From assembly GCA_946481965.1 (NCBI GenBank), contig CAMLPN010000008.1, positions 1 to 54,924 of the forward strand: a DNA stretch of 54,924 nucleotides. The letters run 5' to 3'. Of this stretch, positions 29,646-39,186 are shown in pieces. The DNA is from an uncultured Neisseriaceae bacterium. Its GTDB lineage: Bacteria; Pseudomonadota; Gammaproteobacteria; Burkholderiales; Neisseriaceae. The position numbers and the translations under genes were made by a program. The number at the start of each line of letters is the position of its first letter. The stretch's first letter is position 1. The notes under the pieces were generated by a model. The model worked only from the letters and a program-made list of their open reading frames with translations, was not told the DNA's origin and did no database searches.

Positions 29646-30419
29646 ATGATTACAGATGAACAATTGTTGCGTTACAGTCGCCATATTTTATTAGATGAAC
29701 TGGACGTAGCCGGGCAGGAAGCTATTCTGGCAGGCCGAGTGCTGGTAATTGGTGCCGGTGGATTAGCTCATCCTGCGCTAAGTTATCTGGTTTCCAGTGG
29801 GGTACAACATATTACCATTGTCGATGATGACCGGATTGAACTCAGCAATTTATCACGCCAGTTCTGGTTTACGGACAGCGATGTTGGTCAGCATAAAGTA
29901 TCAGTCTTAAGTAAGCGCTTGCATCAGCTTAATCCACAGGCACAGATTCAGCCGGTTGTGGCTAGATCCAATGCTTTACTGCTGCAACAGCTTATCGAAT
30001 CAGTCGATCTGGTATTGGATTGTACGGATAATTATTTTTCCCGCAGCCTAATTAATCGTGTCTGTCTGCAATTGCATAAACCTCTGATTTCAGCTTCTGC
30101 ACTGGTTTTCTCTGGACAACTGGCTGTTTATGATTTTCGTCATGGACAGGGTCCTTGTTATCAATGTTTATTTAGTGGTGAAATCAATGATCAGGCTGCC
30201 AGTTGCGCTAAACAAGGGGTATTTTCTCCACTACTGGGTATGATGGGATCAGCTCAGGCCAGTGAGGCATTGCAATTACTGGCAGGTATTCATCCAAACG
30301 GCTGTTGGTTACATCATTTTGATGCACGTCATTTTCAATGGCAGAAACTACGGCTTAGTGCCAATCCTTCTTGTAGCGTATGCAGTAAAAAAGCCTTATC
30401 CACAGACAATAGTGGATAA
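29646..30419 (+). CDS. MoeB/ThiF-type E1-like adenylyltransferase
   Basis: These enzymes adenylate the C-terminal glycine of ubiquitin-like sulphur carriers (MoaD or ThiS). The 257-residue product has the nucleotide-binding VIGAGGLAHPAL (the more usual form is GGLG), VDDDRIELSNLSRQFWF, DCTDNYFSR, zinc pairs CYQC and CSVC, and the catalytic-Cys region ASCAKQGVFSPLLGMMGSAQ. No moa or thi partner lies next to it, so I cannot say which carrier it serves; tenA is 11 kb away. The last codons overlap a terminator hairpin. Confidence 0.9.
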   Translation: MITDEQLLRYSRHILLDELDVAGQEAILAGRVLVIGAGGLAHPALSYLVSSGVQHITIVDDDRIELSNLSRQFWFTDSDVGQHKVSVLSKRLHQLNPQAQIQPVVARSNALLLQQLIESVDLVLDCTDNYFSRSLINRVCLQLHKPLISASALVFSGQLAVYDFRHGQGPCYQCLFSGEINDQAASCAKQGVFSPLLGMMGSAQASEALQLLAGIHPNGCWLHHFDARHFQWQKLRLSANPSCSVCSKKALSTDNSG

Positions 30420-30423
30420 GGCT
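30386..30423. terminator. Bidirectional terminator overlapping the 3' end of the E1-like gene
   Basis: A perfect 12-bp stem AGCCTTATCCAC (30392-30403) / GTGGATAAGGCT (30412-30423) with an 8-base loop lies between convergent genes. On the minus strand a U run follows at once, serving the MFS gene; on the plus strand TTTT follows after about seven bases. The stop codon of the E1-like gene (30417-30419) is in the right arm. A DnaA-box sequence is part of the stem (30396-30404), and a second, inverted copy follows (30423-30431). Confidence 0.85.
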
Positions 30424-30442
30424 GTGGATAATTTTCTCATTT

Positions 30443-31645
30443 TTATTGAAAATCTGCCAATTTACGGTTTTGTCCGGCTTTCCAACCAGCAAAGGTTATA
30501 ATCAATGCAGCAATTACCATTAACCATAATGACGGTAACCAAGAGTTGAGCATATCGTGTAAGGCACCCATTAACACCGGGCCAATTGCAGCCAGTAAAT
30601 ACCCGCATGTTTGCGCCATTCCGGATAACAAAACACCTTCTGTCATATTATTACTGCGTAAATTAAAAAACATCATACTCAGACAAAAAGCACTACTGAT
30701 ACCTAAGCCAAGTAATAAAACGGCAGGAAAATAACAGCTTCGCCATGGGGAAATAAGTAAAAATACAGCTGTTAACAATACAATGCCACACATTGCGCCC
30801 ATCCATTGCTGCTGCTTTAATCTGGCAGCATAAATGGGAATCAGTAAATTAGCCGGTATCATTACTAACTGCATCATACCCAGCCAACCTCCGCATTCTG
30901 CTGCCGATACACCGGCTTTAGCTACAATTTGTGGTAACCAGCTTACAGTAGAATAGAACAAAAAAGATTGAAAACCCATAAATAGTGTAATCTGCCATGC
31001 CAACGGGTTAAGCCATAAATTAGTAGATACCGGATGAGTCTTCATTTCAGTTGGCTCAGTTGCGTGAGCAACCTTAAAAGGCAGCCACCAGACAATCATA
31101 GCCAGTAGTGCTGGTATCACCCAGATTAATAAGGCACCACGCCATCCCCATAGATTATGATGAGCCAGTGGTGCACTTAAGCCAGAACCTGCAGCACCTC
31201 CTACATTCATTATCAAAGCATAGAATGCCGTCACCAAACCAATTTTCATGGGAAAATAACGCTTAACCATACTCGGTATTAATACATTACCCACCGCAAT
31301 TGCAAAGCTAAGCAATGCTGTTCCAATATATAATAGTGATAAACCGCCACCACAACGCAGTAATAAGCCCAGTGTTAATACCCATGTGGCAAAAAATAAC
31401 ATTTGTTCCGATCCTAATCGTGCGGCCAGTCGCGGAATAAATACAGAGAAAATCCCGAATGCGATTAACGGAACTGTGGTTAATAATCCAGCCAGAAAAC
31501 CATTCAGTTGAAGTTGTAACTGAATACTCTGTAATAAAGGCCCCACGCCGGTAAGTGGTCCCCGTAAAACAAAAGCCAGCGCTATAATGGCGACAAATAA
31601 ACTCAGCCTGTGCTGAGTAGTTGAGAGAGTGGCTGCGATTTTCAT
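30443..31645 (-). CDS. MFS transporter, CynX/NimT family
   Basis: The 400-residue protein has about 12 hydrophobic helices and the CynX-type start: FVLRGPLTGVGPLLQSIQ near residue 25, FIPRLAARLGSEQ at the first cytoplasmic loop, and NVLIPSMVKRYFP, which is diagnostic for the CynX/NimT (cyanate, nitroimidazole) group. Located in the inner membrane; the actual substrate is unknown. The real start is the ATG at 31645; the TTG directly before it is an extension. It ends in a terminator shared with the convergent E1-like gene. Confidence 0.9.
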   Translation of the reverse strand: MKIAATLSTTQHRLSLFVAIIALAFVLRGPLTGVGPLLQSIQLQLQLNGFLAGLLTTVPLIAFGIFSVFIPRLAARLGSEQMLFFATWVLTLGLLLRCGGGLSLLYIGTALLSFAIAVGNVLIPSMVKRYFPMKIGLVTAFYALIMNVGGAAGSGLSAPLAHHNLWGWRGALLIWVIPALLAMIVWWLPFKVAHATEPTEMKTHPVSTNLWLNPLAWQITLFMGFQSFLFYSTVSWLPQIVAKAGVSAAECGGWLGMMQLVMIPANLLIPIYAARLKQQQWMGAMCGIVLLTAVFLLISPWRSCYFPAVLLLGLGISSAFCLSMMFFNLRSNNMTEGVLLSGMAQTCGYLLAAIGPVLMGALHDMLNSWLPSLWLMVIAALIITFAGWKAGQNRKLADFQ

Positions 31646-32668
31646 CAAATTACCAAGTATTGATTAGTCTTAATTTATTCAGCATAAAACTGATTTTAGC
31701 AGTAAAAATTATACTCCTATTCATGTTTATTCATAGAAATTCATCATGCCATCATTAATATAAAAATATTATCCAACAATTGCATATTAAACCGATATTT
31801 TGTAGCTTTGATTTTGTGAATCAATTGTCGGTACTTCTGTATTTTCGCTACTCGGGTAATGCTGTCCTGTTGATTATTCGTTATTTAATTATTAATTAAA
31901 TACTTATTTTGTCTTAGAACTGAATTTAAATTTATTTAGGTAGTTATAAAATCTTTTCTACGCCAAGATTTGATTCAGACCGACTTCAATCAAATTTAGA
32001 ATTATCCACAATCATTCTGCCTCCTTTGTTTTCCCTAGGCGAAAGCATCAATTGATTAATTCTTTTTTAATCTTATTTGTTCTGTTCATTTAGTAATTTC
32101 TATTTTTTAACCACTCATTGCTGTATTAATTATTTGCAATGACTACATATTAATATTTTGACTGATAAAATAAACATAGTTTTCGATTTTAGATTTTTAT
32201 TATTTATAAATAAGTATTTATTATCGAAGTTGGCGCAATTATTTTTATAATATTAAACTTCAATAGCAACAAATAAATGACAGCTATTGGAATATATTAT
32301 AATCGTTTCAACTTGTGATCAACACTTATCCACAGTTGCTATAAACGGATAATGACCAATCGGTTTTGATAAACAAAGATTAGCAGATAAAGAATAGAAT
32401 CGGCACCATGGTTGATTTATTGTTATTTTTTTCCAAAAATATCTGGTCGTTGCTATATAAATAATGCATTTATACACATAGATTACTGACATAAACTTAA
32501 TTCGCAATATTTCGTTTAATAAATTGAATCATTCCGAAGATTGTTAGCTCAATAATATTTTAGCTAATATCTAATATAAAGAATAAAAATAAAAGCATTT
32601 AGCCTATCGTTAATTCTTTTACATTAGAACAAGTGCATACTGAATATTATATTCATCATGTCAGCAAC
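31646..32668. other. 1-kb AT-rich spacer with DnaA-box sequences
   Basis: No gene or RNA is supported. TTATCCACA occurs at 32002-32010 and 32326-32334, and TTATACACA at 32470-32478, all on the plus strand. Confidence 0.5.
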
Positions 32669-33040
32669 TTAGTAATCATCTGTCTGTGTCATCTTTTTTT
32701 CCATATCAATCAAAGCGCGACGAGATAAGGCCAGATTAGCACGTTTATTATCCAATACAGAATATAAATATAAACTACCCAATTTTCTCAGTGGTCTGAT
32801 CAGATGGTAATGTTGCCCTAAAGTGATGAGAATATCATCAATTTCATCATTCAGCTCAAGCGTTTGCATAGTTTTTATTTTCGAACGAATCACTTCAGTA
32901 CTGCTTACTGCTGCTACTTCTAAATCAAGCTTAATAGTACTACTGCCTGCCATCAGCATACCGTTATCATAGTCAACTACCGCAGCGGCTAATGCTCCTT
33001 CAACATTAAGTAATTGTGCCACGATTGCCTGATAATTCAT
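32669..33040 (-). CDS. Roadblock/LC7-like domain protein
   Basis: The 123-residue product looks like a roadblock/LC7 fold: an N-terminal helix (QAIVAQLLNVEGALAAAVVD), a beta hairpin DYDNGMLMAG, a long helix with EVIRSKIKTMQTLELNDEID, then DILITLGQHYHLIRPL and SLYLYSVLD. Bacterial members act as small GTPase partners (MglB-like) or in signalling, but no GTPase gene is near. AAAGGC precedes the ATG. It is 104 bases downstream of lpxC on the same strand and may be in its transcript. Confidence 0.7.
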   Translation of the reverse strand: MNYQAIVAQLLNVEGALAAAVVDYDNGMLMAGSSTIKLDLEVAAVSSTEVIRSKIKTMQTLELNDEIDDILITLGQHYHLIRPLRKLGSLYLYSVLDNKRANLALSRRALIDMEKKMTQTDDY

Positions 33041-33144
33041 TTATTTGCCTTTAATTCTAAATACTATATAAATTATAATACATATGCAACTTCTCTACCC
33101 AGTATAAAACAAAAAATATTTACTTTGATAATGCTTTAATTTTC

Positions 33145-34062
33145 TCAGGCAACCTGAGGCAAAGCATGAAATGCAGAGGGTAAATATTTGTTGTTTGGAA
33201 ATGTTACCCATTCATAAGCTTGTGGATCAGCCAATAATTTACGTAATAATGCATTATTAATTGCGTGTCCAGATTTATGTCCGACAAAAGAACCAATTAT
33301 AGGATGTCCCAGGGTATATAAATCACCAATTGCATCAAGAATTTTATGCCGAACAAATTCATCGGGATAGCGTAATCCTTCCTGATTTAATACATCCAAA
33401 TCGTCAATTACAATGGCATTACTGAGATTCCCACCTAATCCCAAATTATGACTGCGCATCAGTTCCACTTCCTGCATAAAACCGAAGGTTCGGGCGCGCG
33501 ATATTTCATCAATATAAGACTGGCTAGCAAAATCAATTTGAAAGGTCTGATTGCTGCGATTAAATACCGGATGATCAAAGTCAATAGTCAATGTCACCTG
33601 AAAACCATCATAAGGAGTAAATTTTACCCATTTATCACCTTCCTGCAGCATCACGGCTTTTTTAATGCGTAAAAACCGTTTTTCAGCATTTTGATCAATA
33701 ACTCCTGCATCCTGTAATAAATAAATAAATGGCAAACTAGAACCATCCATAATCGGTATTTCCGGTGCATTCAGTTCTACCAGAATATTATCAATTCCAT
33801 AAGCAGCAAAAGCTGACATGATGTGTTCAATTGTTCCTATTCTGATGCCATCAGTAGTTACTACAGTGGAAGAAAGACGAGTATCGTTAATCAGATCTGG
33901 GGTCAAACGAATAATACGACTTTGTTCACCCTCAAGATCTGTACGACGAAACATAATGCCACTATTAGCTACAGCCGGATAAAGTCCGAGATGTACCCGT
34001 TCACCAGAATGTAGTCCCACACCGGTTACATTTATTTTATTAGCTAATGTACGTTGAAGCAT
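33145..34062 (-). CDS. lpxC: UDP-3-O-acyl-N-acetylglucosamine deacetylase LpxC
   Basis: LpxC is the zinc-dependent committed step of lipid A synthesis, showing a Gram-negative LPS-bearing cell. The 305-residue sequence has VGLHSGERVHLGL near the start, the zinc ligand His80 in TIEHIMSAF, the EIPIMDGSS motif, HKILDAIGD with His239 and Asp243, and SGHAINN with His266. All catalytic residues are present. AAGGACG lies before the ATG. It is followed by the roadblock-like gene. As I recall, lpxC lies close to the chromosome origin in Neisseria meningitidis. Confidence 0.99.
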   Translation of the reverse strand: MLQRTLANKINVTGVGLHSGERVHLGLYPAVANSGIMFRRTDLEGEQSRIIRLTPDLINDTRLSSTVVTTDGIRIGTIEHIMSAFAAYGIDNILVELNAPEIPIMDGSSLPFIYLLQDAGVIDQNAEKRFLRIKKAVMLQEGDKWVKFTPYDGFQVTLTIDFDHPVFNRSNQTFQIDFASQSYIDEISRARTFGFMQEVELMRSHNLGLGGNLSNAIVIDDLDVLNQEGLRYPDEFVRHKILDAIGDLYTLGHPIIGSFVGHKSGHAINNALLRKLLADPQAYEWVTFPNNKYLPSAFHALPQVA

Positions 34063-34375
34063 TTATTCGTCCTTATCAATTCAATCATTTAAATGCAACT
34101 ACTATATTAGCGAATTTACATGGTAAGAGTAATAAATTTTAGCTAATTGGGGATAAATTGGATCTATAATGATTTAAATCCAGAAAATTATACACAGGGT
34201 TAATATTAACCACCAAAGTTATCCACATAATCCACAAAACACTCCCAAAACAAATTCAGCAGTTATCAACAGGCAATAGCATGAAATATAATGGATTTTA
34301 GAGTTATCCACCGAATGTATGGCTTCGTCTCTGTCTTCATCCATTTATTATTAATTCTATTATTAGAAAAACAAT
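34063..34375. other. Spacer between lpxC and trmO with DnaA-box-like cluster
   Basis: The 313 bases hold TTATACACA (34188-34196), TTATCCACA (34219-34227) and a one-mismatch copy TTATCCACC near 34304. No gene was found. Confidence 0.5.
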
Positions 34376-35095
34376 TTAAACTTCGATATGTTTACGTATC
34401 ATGGTAACAACAACAATCGAACCATTCACCTGAAACAAAATATCCCAGTCATACAGATTCATTACAAAAATTTTGTCTTTATGGTGTTGATGAACAGGAC
34501 GAGGATCCTGTGCCAGACTTTGGCTAACCAATTGATAAAATTCATCATTGAGAAAAAAATCTTTTAACTGTTGAAGAGCTTCAGCAGACCAATCAACTTG
34601 TAAAAGTTCTCTGGCTTGTGCATAACTACCCGCTGCATGTGTTTTCGCTTCTACAAACGGTAGGTATGGTTTGATATCAATAACTGGTGTCTGATCAAGT
34701 AAATCAATTCCACTGACATAGATAGATACAGTATCTGCAATAATGATTTCTTCCAGCTTCAGTAATGACAAGCCTAAATGATTAGGACGATGTGGACTGC
34801 GAGTAGCAAAAACCCCCTTTTTTTCTTTTCCACCCAGTTTAGGAGGGCGAATCAGTGGTAACCAGCCATCGTTAATTGCACCATGAAAAACAAACTGTAC
34901 CCAAATGTAATCATATTCTTCTAAACCTCGAACACAATCGGCATTGAATGTTGGTAATAATTCGATACGAGCTTGTGCAACTGGCACTAAACCAGGTTGT
35001 CGAGCAAGACCAAATTTTTGTTTATAAGGTGAATGCACATAACCAATTGGTTTAATTAACCATTGCTGTTTATTTATTTCGGCAAAATCATTCAT
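34376..35095 (-). CDS. trmO: tRNA t6A37 methyltransferase TrmO (YaeB/TsaA family)
   Basis: TrmO N6-methylates t6A37 to m6t6A37, mainly in tRNA-Thr. The 239-residue protein starts with the beta-barrel signature KPIGYVHSPYKQKFGLARQP, then LEEYDYIWVQFVFH, the SAM-binding KKGVFATRSPHRPNHLGLS and DLLDQTPVIDIKPYLPF, all conserved in the family. The C-terminal extension matches YaeB (RPVHQHHKDKIFVMNLYDWD). It depends on t6A made via TsaC, encoded at 29 kb. No clear Shine-Dalgarno is seen. Confidence 0.95.
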   Translation of the reverse strand: MNDFAEINKQQWLIKPIGYVHSPYKQKFGLARQPGLVPVAQARIELLPTFNADCVRGLEEYDYIWVQFVFHGAINDGWLPLIRPPKLGGKEKKGVFATRSPHRPNHLGLSLLKLEEIIIADTVSIYVSGIDLLDQTPVIDIKPYLPFVEAKTHAAGSYAQARELLQVDWSAEALQQLKDFFLNDEFYQLVSQSLAQDPRPVHQHHKDKIFVMNLYDWDILFQVNGSIVVVTMIRKHIEV

Positions 35096-36201
35096 AGCTA
35101 CGTTTTTAATGTCTAAATATATTACTATTGTACGATATTATTCACAGGTAATTTGTAGATAAGCTGTGAATAATATAATCATTGCCATGACCTATTGTTA
35201 TGATTATTTTTTTGCTGAAGATGAAAATTAAGCTTTAATAAATACAATATTTTGTCGTAATAAGATGAATTTTCTATATATTTATTTATGACAAAATATA
35301 TGATTAGGGTTGTTCTATTAAAATTGATTAAACAATAAATATCAAAATAATTATCAGAATACAGGCTTTATTTTTGAGGAATTTTTTATTAAGTTTTAAT
35401 TTTTTCAAAAATAACACCTGAATAATAAAGTTAACTATGACAGATATTAAGATGGCTGCCTCTGCAATACAATTATCTATTGATTAATTTAGTAGCTTAA
35501 AAATCAACTACATTTGCATAATCTTTATTTTGTCACCAAAACTGAACTTTTAAACTAATTATCCATTCTGAAATGGGCGGCACAGTGACAGAGTTAAAAA
35601 CCTCTACATTACTGGTTACTTAGATCTGAATAAAAATCTCTGTTTAAGATCGATAATTGTGCAGTAAAAAATATTTAAATTAATTTTATGCATTGTTGTC
35701 TATGGATAAATAGAAAAATGGGCAAATTAGCTGTTGAAGTCCATCACTATAATTTATACATTGGTTGATAGATTCACAATTGTCTAAGCATTTGTTAAAA
35801 AGACTTACTTTCTATTTCAGCTTAGCAAATGGAAATCTTTATCCAGATTAATATCTGCAAATTAATTTCCAATCGATTACTGATCAAATGTGAAATTTTT
35901 TGGTTTAAAGAAATTATTTAATACAGTCAATACATAGTCCTACTTTCTCAATTATGAGAAAACTAAAGTTATCCACAGTGAATTGGCATAATACAGCTAT
36001 CCATTTTAATTAGCGGATAAAGTGCTCATTACAGCAGATTACTGTAAGTTCTGTTAATATAAAAGGTTGATTAGAAAATTAAACAGGCATTTAAATTCAT
36101 AAACTATTGATTTTATAAATTTAAATGATTAATTGTCGGCAAACTATTTGCTTATTATCGCTTAGATAAGCAGGTAATGAATAATCTAAAGGTGGACTTA
36201 G
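35096..36201. other. 1.1-kb AT-rich divergent spacer between trmO and etfB
   Basis: It includes the inverted repeat at 35135-35176 just upstream of trmO and one TTATCCACA (35969-35977). Otherwise nothing gene-like was found. Confidence 0.45.
35135..35176. repeat. Perfect 13-bp inverted repeat built from TTATTCACAG
   Basis: ATATTATTCACAG (35135-35147) and CTGTGAATAATAT (35164-35176) are perfect complements around a 16-base loop. Each arm contains a TTATNCACA DnaA-box match in opposite orientation. It lies 40 bases upstream of the trmO start, so it could act on trmO expression. Confidence 0.65.
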
Positions 36202-36951
36202 ATGAAAGTAATGGTAGCGGTAAAGCGTGTCGTGGATTACAACGTCAAAGTGCGGGTAAAGGCTGATCAATCTGATGTCGATATTGGCAATGTGAAAATG
36301 TCAATGAATCCATTTGATGAAATTGCTGTAGAAGAAGCTGTACGGTTAAAAGAGGCAGGTAAGATCAGCGAAGTTGTGGTGATTTCGCTGGGAGTAAAAC
36401 AGTGTGAGGAGACCCTACGCACGGCACTGGCTATGGGTGCTGACCGTGCCATTCATATAGAAACTGATGAACAGTTACAGCCATTGGCCGTAGCCAAACT
36501 ATTACATGCTGTTGCTCAACAGGAACAGCCTCAATTGCTGTTATTAGGTAAGCAGGCGATTGATGATGATGCCAATCAAACGGCACAAATGCTGGCTGCG
36601 TTAATGTCAGCTGCACAGGGAACCTGTGTCAGCAAAGTAGAACTTCATTCTGATGAAGTTCTGGTTACTCGTGAAATTGACGGTGGTCAGGAACAGCTAG
36701 GACTAAAATTACCTGCAGTAATCAGTGTTGATCTGCGTTTAAACGAACCACGCTACATTAAATTGCCCAATATTATGCAGGCAAAGAAAAAGCCACTGGA
36801 GAAGAAATCTGTGGCTGAGCTAAATGTTGATATTCAGCCTCGATTGATTCAATTAAAAGTGGCTGAGCCAAAAGCACGTACAGCCGGCATTAAAGTAGCA
36901 GATGTGGCTGAGCTGGTATCCAGACTGAAAAATGAAGCAAAAGTGATTTGA
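36202..36951 (+). CDS. etfB: Electron transfer flavoprotein beta subunit
   Basis: EtfB binds AMP and, with EtfA, shuttles electrons from acyl-CoA and other dehydrogenases to the quinone pool. The 249-residue product starts [20 protein letters not shown], and has [17 protein letters not shown] and the nucleotide/recognition segment [30 protein letters not shown] precedes the start. etfA follows by 10 bases. Confidence 0.98.
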   Translation: MKVMVAVKRVVDYNVKVRVKADQSDVDIGNVKMSMNPFDEIAVEEAVRLKEAGKISEVVVISLGVKQCEETLRTALAMGADRAIHIETDEQLQPLAVAKLLHAVAQQEQPQLLLLGKQAIDDDANQTAQMLAALMSAAQGTCVSKVELHSDEVLVTREIDGGQEQLGLKLPAVISVDLRLNEPRYIKLPNIMQAKKKPLEKKSVAELNVDIQPRLIQLKVAEPKARTAGIKVADVAELVSRLKNEAKVI

Positions 36952-36961
36952 GGAGATAACC

Positions 36962-37906
36962 GTGACTGTATTGATTATTGCCGACCACCAACAGCAACAG
37001 CTAGATGAAGCTACTCTGCATGCGGTAACAGCAGCAACACAACTGGGTGAAGTAGACATACTGGTAGCCGGATACAATATAAATGATGTTGCTATTCAGG
37101 CTCAGCAAATTATTGGCGTGCGAAAAGTGCTCATTGCTGAGGCGATTGAATATGATCATGGATTGGCAGAAGCTGTCGCTCCTTTGGTGGTGCATTTGGC
37201 TGAAAAGTATAGCCATCTAATTGCAGCAGCAAATAGTGCTGGTAAAAATCTGTTACCGCGCATTGCTGCTTTACTAGATTGTGCACCGGTTTCTGAAGTG
37301 ACGGAAATTATTGATGCTAATACCTTTGTACATCCTGTCTACGCTGGTAATGTATTGCAAACCGTGCGCTGTGAACAATCTCAGCAAATATTGACTATCC
37401 GCACTACAGCGTTTACTCCGGCTGAAGCCAATGGCGGACAGGCTGAATTGGAAACAGTGACATTTGCTGAACCACAACAGCTTAGTCGCTTTATTGATCG
37501 TACTCATACCCATTCAGATCATCCGGAATTAACCACTGCTAAAACCATTGTCAGCGGGGGTAGGGGATTGGGTAGCGCGGAAAATTTTGCTAATCTGCTC
37601 AATCCTTTAGCTAATATCCTCAATGCTGCTATTGGAGCTTCGCGTGCAGCTGTAGATGCTGATTATATTCCAAACGAATATCAAGTAGGGCAGACCGGTA
37701 AAGTTGTTGCACCTGAGTTATATATCGCAGTCGGTATATCTGGCGCGATTCAGCATCTGGCCGGTATGAAAGACAGTAAAGTAATTGTAGCGATCAATAA
37801 AGATGCTGATGCACCTATCTTTAATGTTGCTGATTATGGCTTGGTTGCAGATCTTAATACTGCCATTCCTGAGTTGATACAACAATTGAAAATAGCTGTG
37901 TCTTAA
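36962..37906 (+). CDS. etfA: Electron transfer flavoprotein alpha subunit
   Basis: The 314-residue EtfA carries the FAD site: IVSGGRGLGSAENF, then GASRAAVDADYIPNEYQVGQ, TGKVVAPELYIAVGISGAIQ and AINKDADAPIFNVADYGLV. The start is GTG at 36962, fixed by AGGAG a few bases before it. It is co-transcribed with etfB. A perfect parS site lies 11 bases past the stop. Confidence 0.98.
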   Translation: MTVLIIADHQQQQLDEATLHAVTAATQLGEVDILVAGYNINDVAIQAQQIIGVRKVLIAEAIEYDHGLAEAVAPLVVHLAEKYSHLIAAANSAGKNLLPRIAALLDCAPVSEVTEIIDANTFVHPVYAGNVLQTVRCEQSQQILTIRTTAFTPAEANGGQAELETVTFAEPQQLSRFIDRTHTHSDHPELTTAKTIVSGGRGLGSAENFANLLNPLANILNAAIGASRAAVDADYIPNEYQVGQTGKVVAPELYIAVGISGAIQHLAGMKDSKVIVAINKDADAPIFNVADYGLVADLNTAIPELIQQLKIAVS

Positions 37907-37916
37907 CATACTAAAA

Positions 37917-37932
37917 TGTTTCACGTGAAACA
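37917..37932. promoter_or_regulatory. parS: parS centromere site (ParB-binding)
   Basis: TGTTTCACGTGAAACA is a perfect 16-bp palindrome identical to the parS consensus conserved across bacteria, with an extra A/T on each side extending it to 18 bp. It is in the spacer directly after etfA. ParB loads here and spreads to start chromosome segregation; parA and parB are not in the window. Such sites are normally close to oriC. Confidence 0.93.
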
Positions 37933-38133
37933 TAATGGTAACTTTCTTGCTACATGTATTTTATCGCTTAAATTAAGTTGCTGTGCTTGTCTATTGATAG
38001 AAAAGTTATGTTGATTTACTATTTTGACCTAATCGGTAGGTCGTAGTTAGTTACAGATGAAATTGTTTGAAAATCTGATTGGCACAGCAGTTTTATCTGA
38101 TGGTTTTGCATTGATTTTAGGGAGAGTCTGCCA

Positions 38134-39186
38134 ATGAACCGTCTTCACGATCCAAAAATATATTCATTTGCTTCCGATAATTATTCAGGTATCCATCCTA
38201 AAATTCTGGCTGCTCTGAATACTGCTAATGAAGGGCATCAGTCAGCTTATGGTGCTGATGTATACACGGCAGCGTTGCAGGATAAAATAAAGCAACTATT
38301 TGGTGAACAGGCACAGGCATATCCTGTGTTTAATGGTACTGGAGCCAACATTATTGCTTTGCAATCGTTGCTTCCTCGTTGGGGAGCCGTTATTTGTGCA
38401 GAAAGTGCCCACATTAATTGCGATGAAGGAAATGCACCAGAATATCTTGGCGGAATGAAATTATTTTCAATTCCAACAGCGGATGGCAAACTAACGCCTG
38501 AACTGGTCGCCAAACAGGCATGGGGCTTTGGCTTCGAACACCGGGCACAACCAGCAGTGGTGTATATCAGTCAGACAACAGAGCTGGGTACTTGCTATAC
38601 TGTGCCGGAAATTAAGGCTTTAGCTGATTATTGTCATCAACATCATATGAAGCTTTATCTGGATGGTGCTCGTCTGTCCAATGCCTTAGTAACTCAGAAT
38701 ACTGATCTAAAAACCATGATCACAGCCACTGGTGTGGACATGCTTAATCTAGGTGGAACTAAAAATGGTTTGTTGCAGGGCGAGTGCATTATCGCCATGC
38801 ATGGTGAACAACAGGAGGCTATGCCATATTTGCGTAAAATCAATGCTCAACTTGGTTCTAAAATGCGCTATTTATCAGCACAATTCTTGGCTTGGTTTGA
38901 AGACGATTTATGGCTGCAATTAGCGCAGCATAGTAATGCGATGGCTACGCGACTGGCTAATGCATTAGCGGATATAAAAGAAATCTCCATTACTCAAAAA
39001 ACTGAAGCAAATGCAGTTTTTGCCATCGTACCCAAAGCTATTTGTGAACGGCTGCATGAGCAATTTCATTTTTATGACTGGAATGAACAAATTCAGGAAG
39101 TTCGCTGGATGACCAGCTTTGATACTACTGCAGAGCAGATTGATACTTTTGTTGCAGCGATCCGCCAGTCTATAGCAACATCATGA
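38134..39186 (+). CDS. Low-specificity L-threonine aldolase (PLP-dependent beta-eliminating lyase family)
   Basis: The 350-residue fold-type I PLP enzyme splits threonine or allo-threonine into glycine and acetaldehyde. It has FASDNYSGIHPKI, VFNGTGANIIAL, the cofactor Asp177 in LYLDGARLSNA, and the Schiff-base Lys210 in NLGGTKNG. AGGGAGAG precedes the ATG. The last codons overlap yigZ in an ATGA junction, so the two genes are translationally coupled. Confidence 0.92.
   Translation: MNRLHDPKIYSFASDNYSGIHPKILAALNTANEGHQSAYGADVYTAALQDKIKQLFGEQAQAYPVFNGTGANIIALQSLLPRWGAVICAESAHINCDEGNAPEYLGGMKLFSIPTADGKLTPELVAKQAWGFGFEHRAQPAVVYISQTTELGTCYTVPEIKALADYCHQHHMKLYLDGARLSNALVTQNTDLKTMITATGVDMLNLGGTKNGLLQGECIIAMHGEQQEAMPYLRKINAQLGSKMRYLSAQFLAWFEDDLWLQLAQHSNAMATRLANALADIKEISITQKTEANAVFAIVPKAICERLHEQFHFYDWNEQIQEVRWMTSFDTTAEQIDTFVAAIRQSIATS

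Noticed and set aside
33143-33160. Second DNA uptake word at the lpxC end (AGGCAACCTGAG)
   Set aside because: It differs at two positions from known AG-DUS words and lies in coding sequence.
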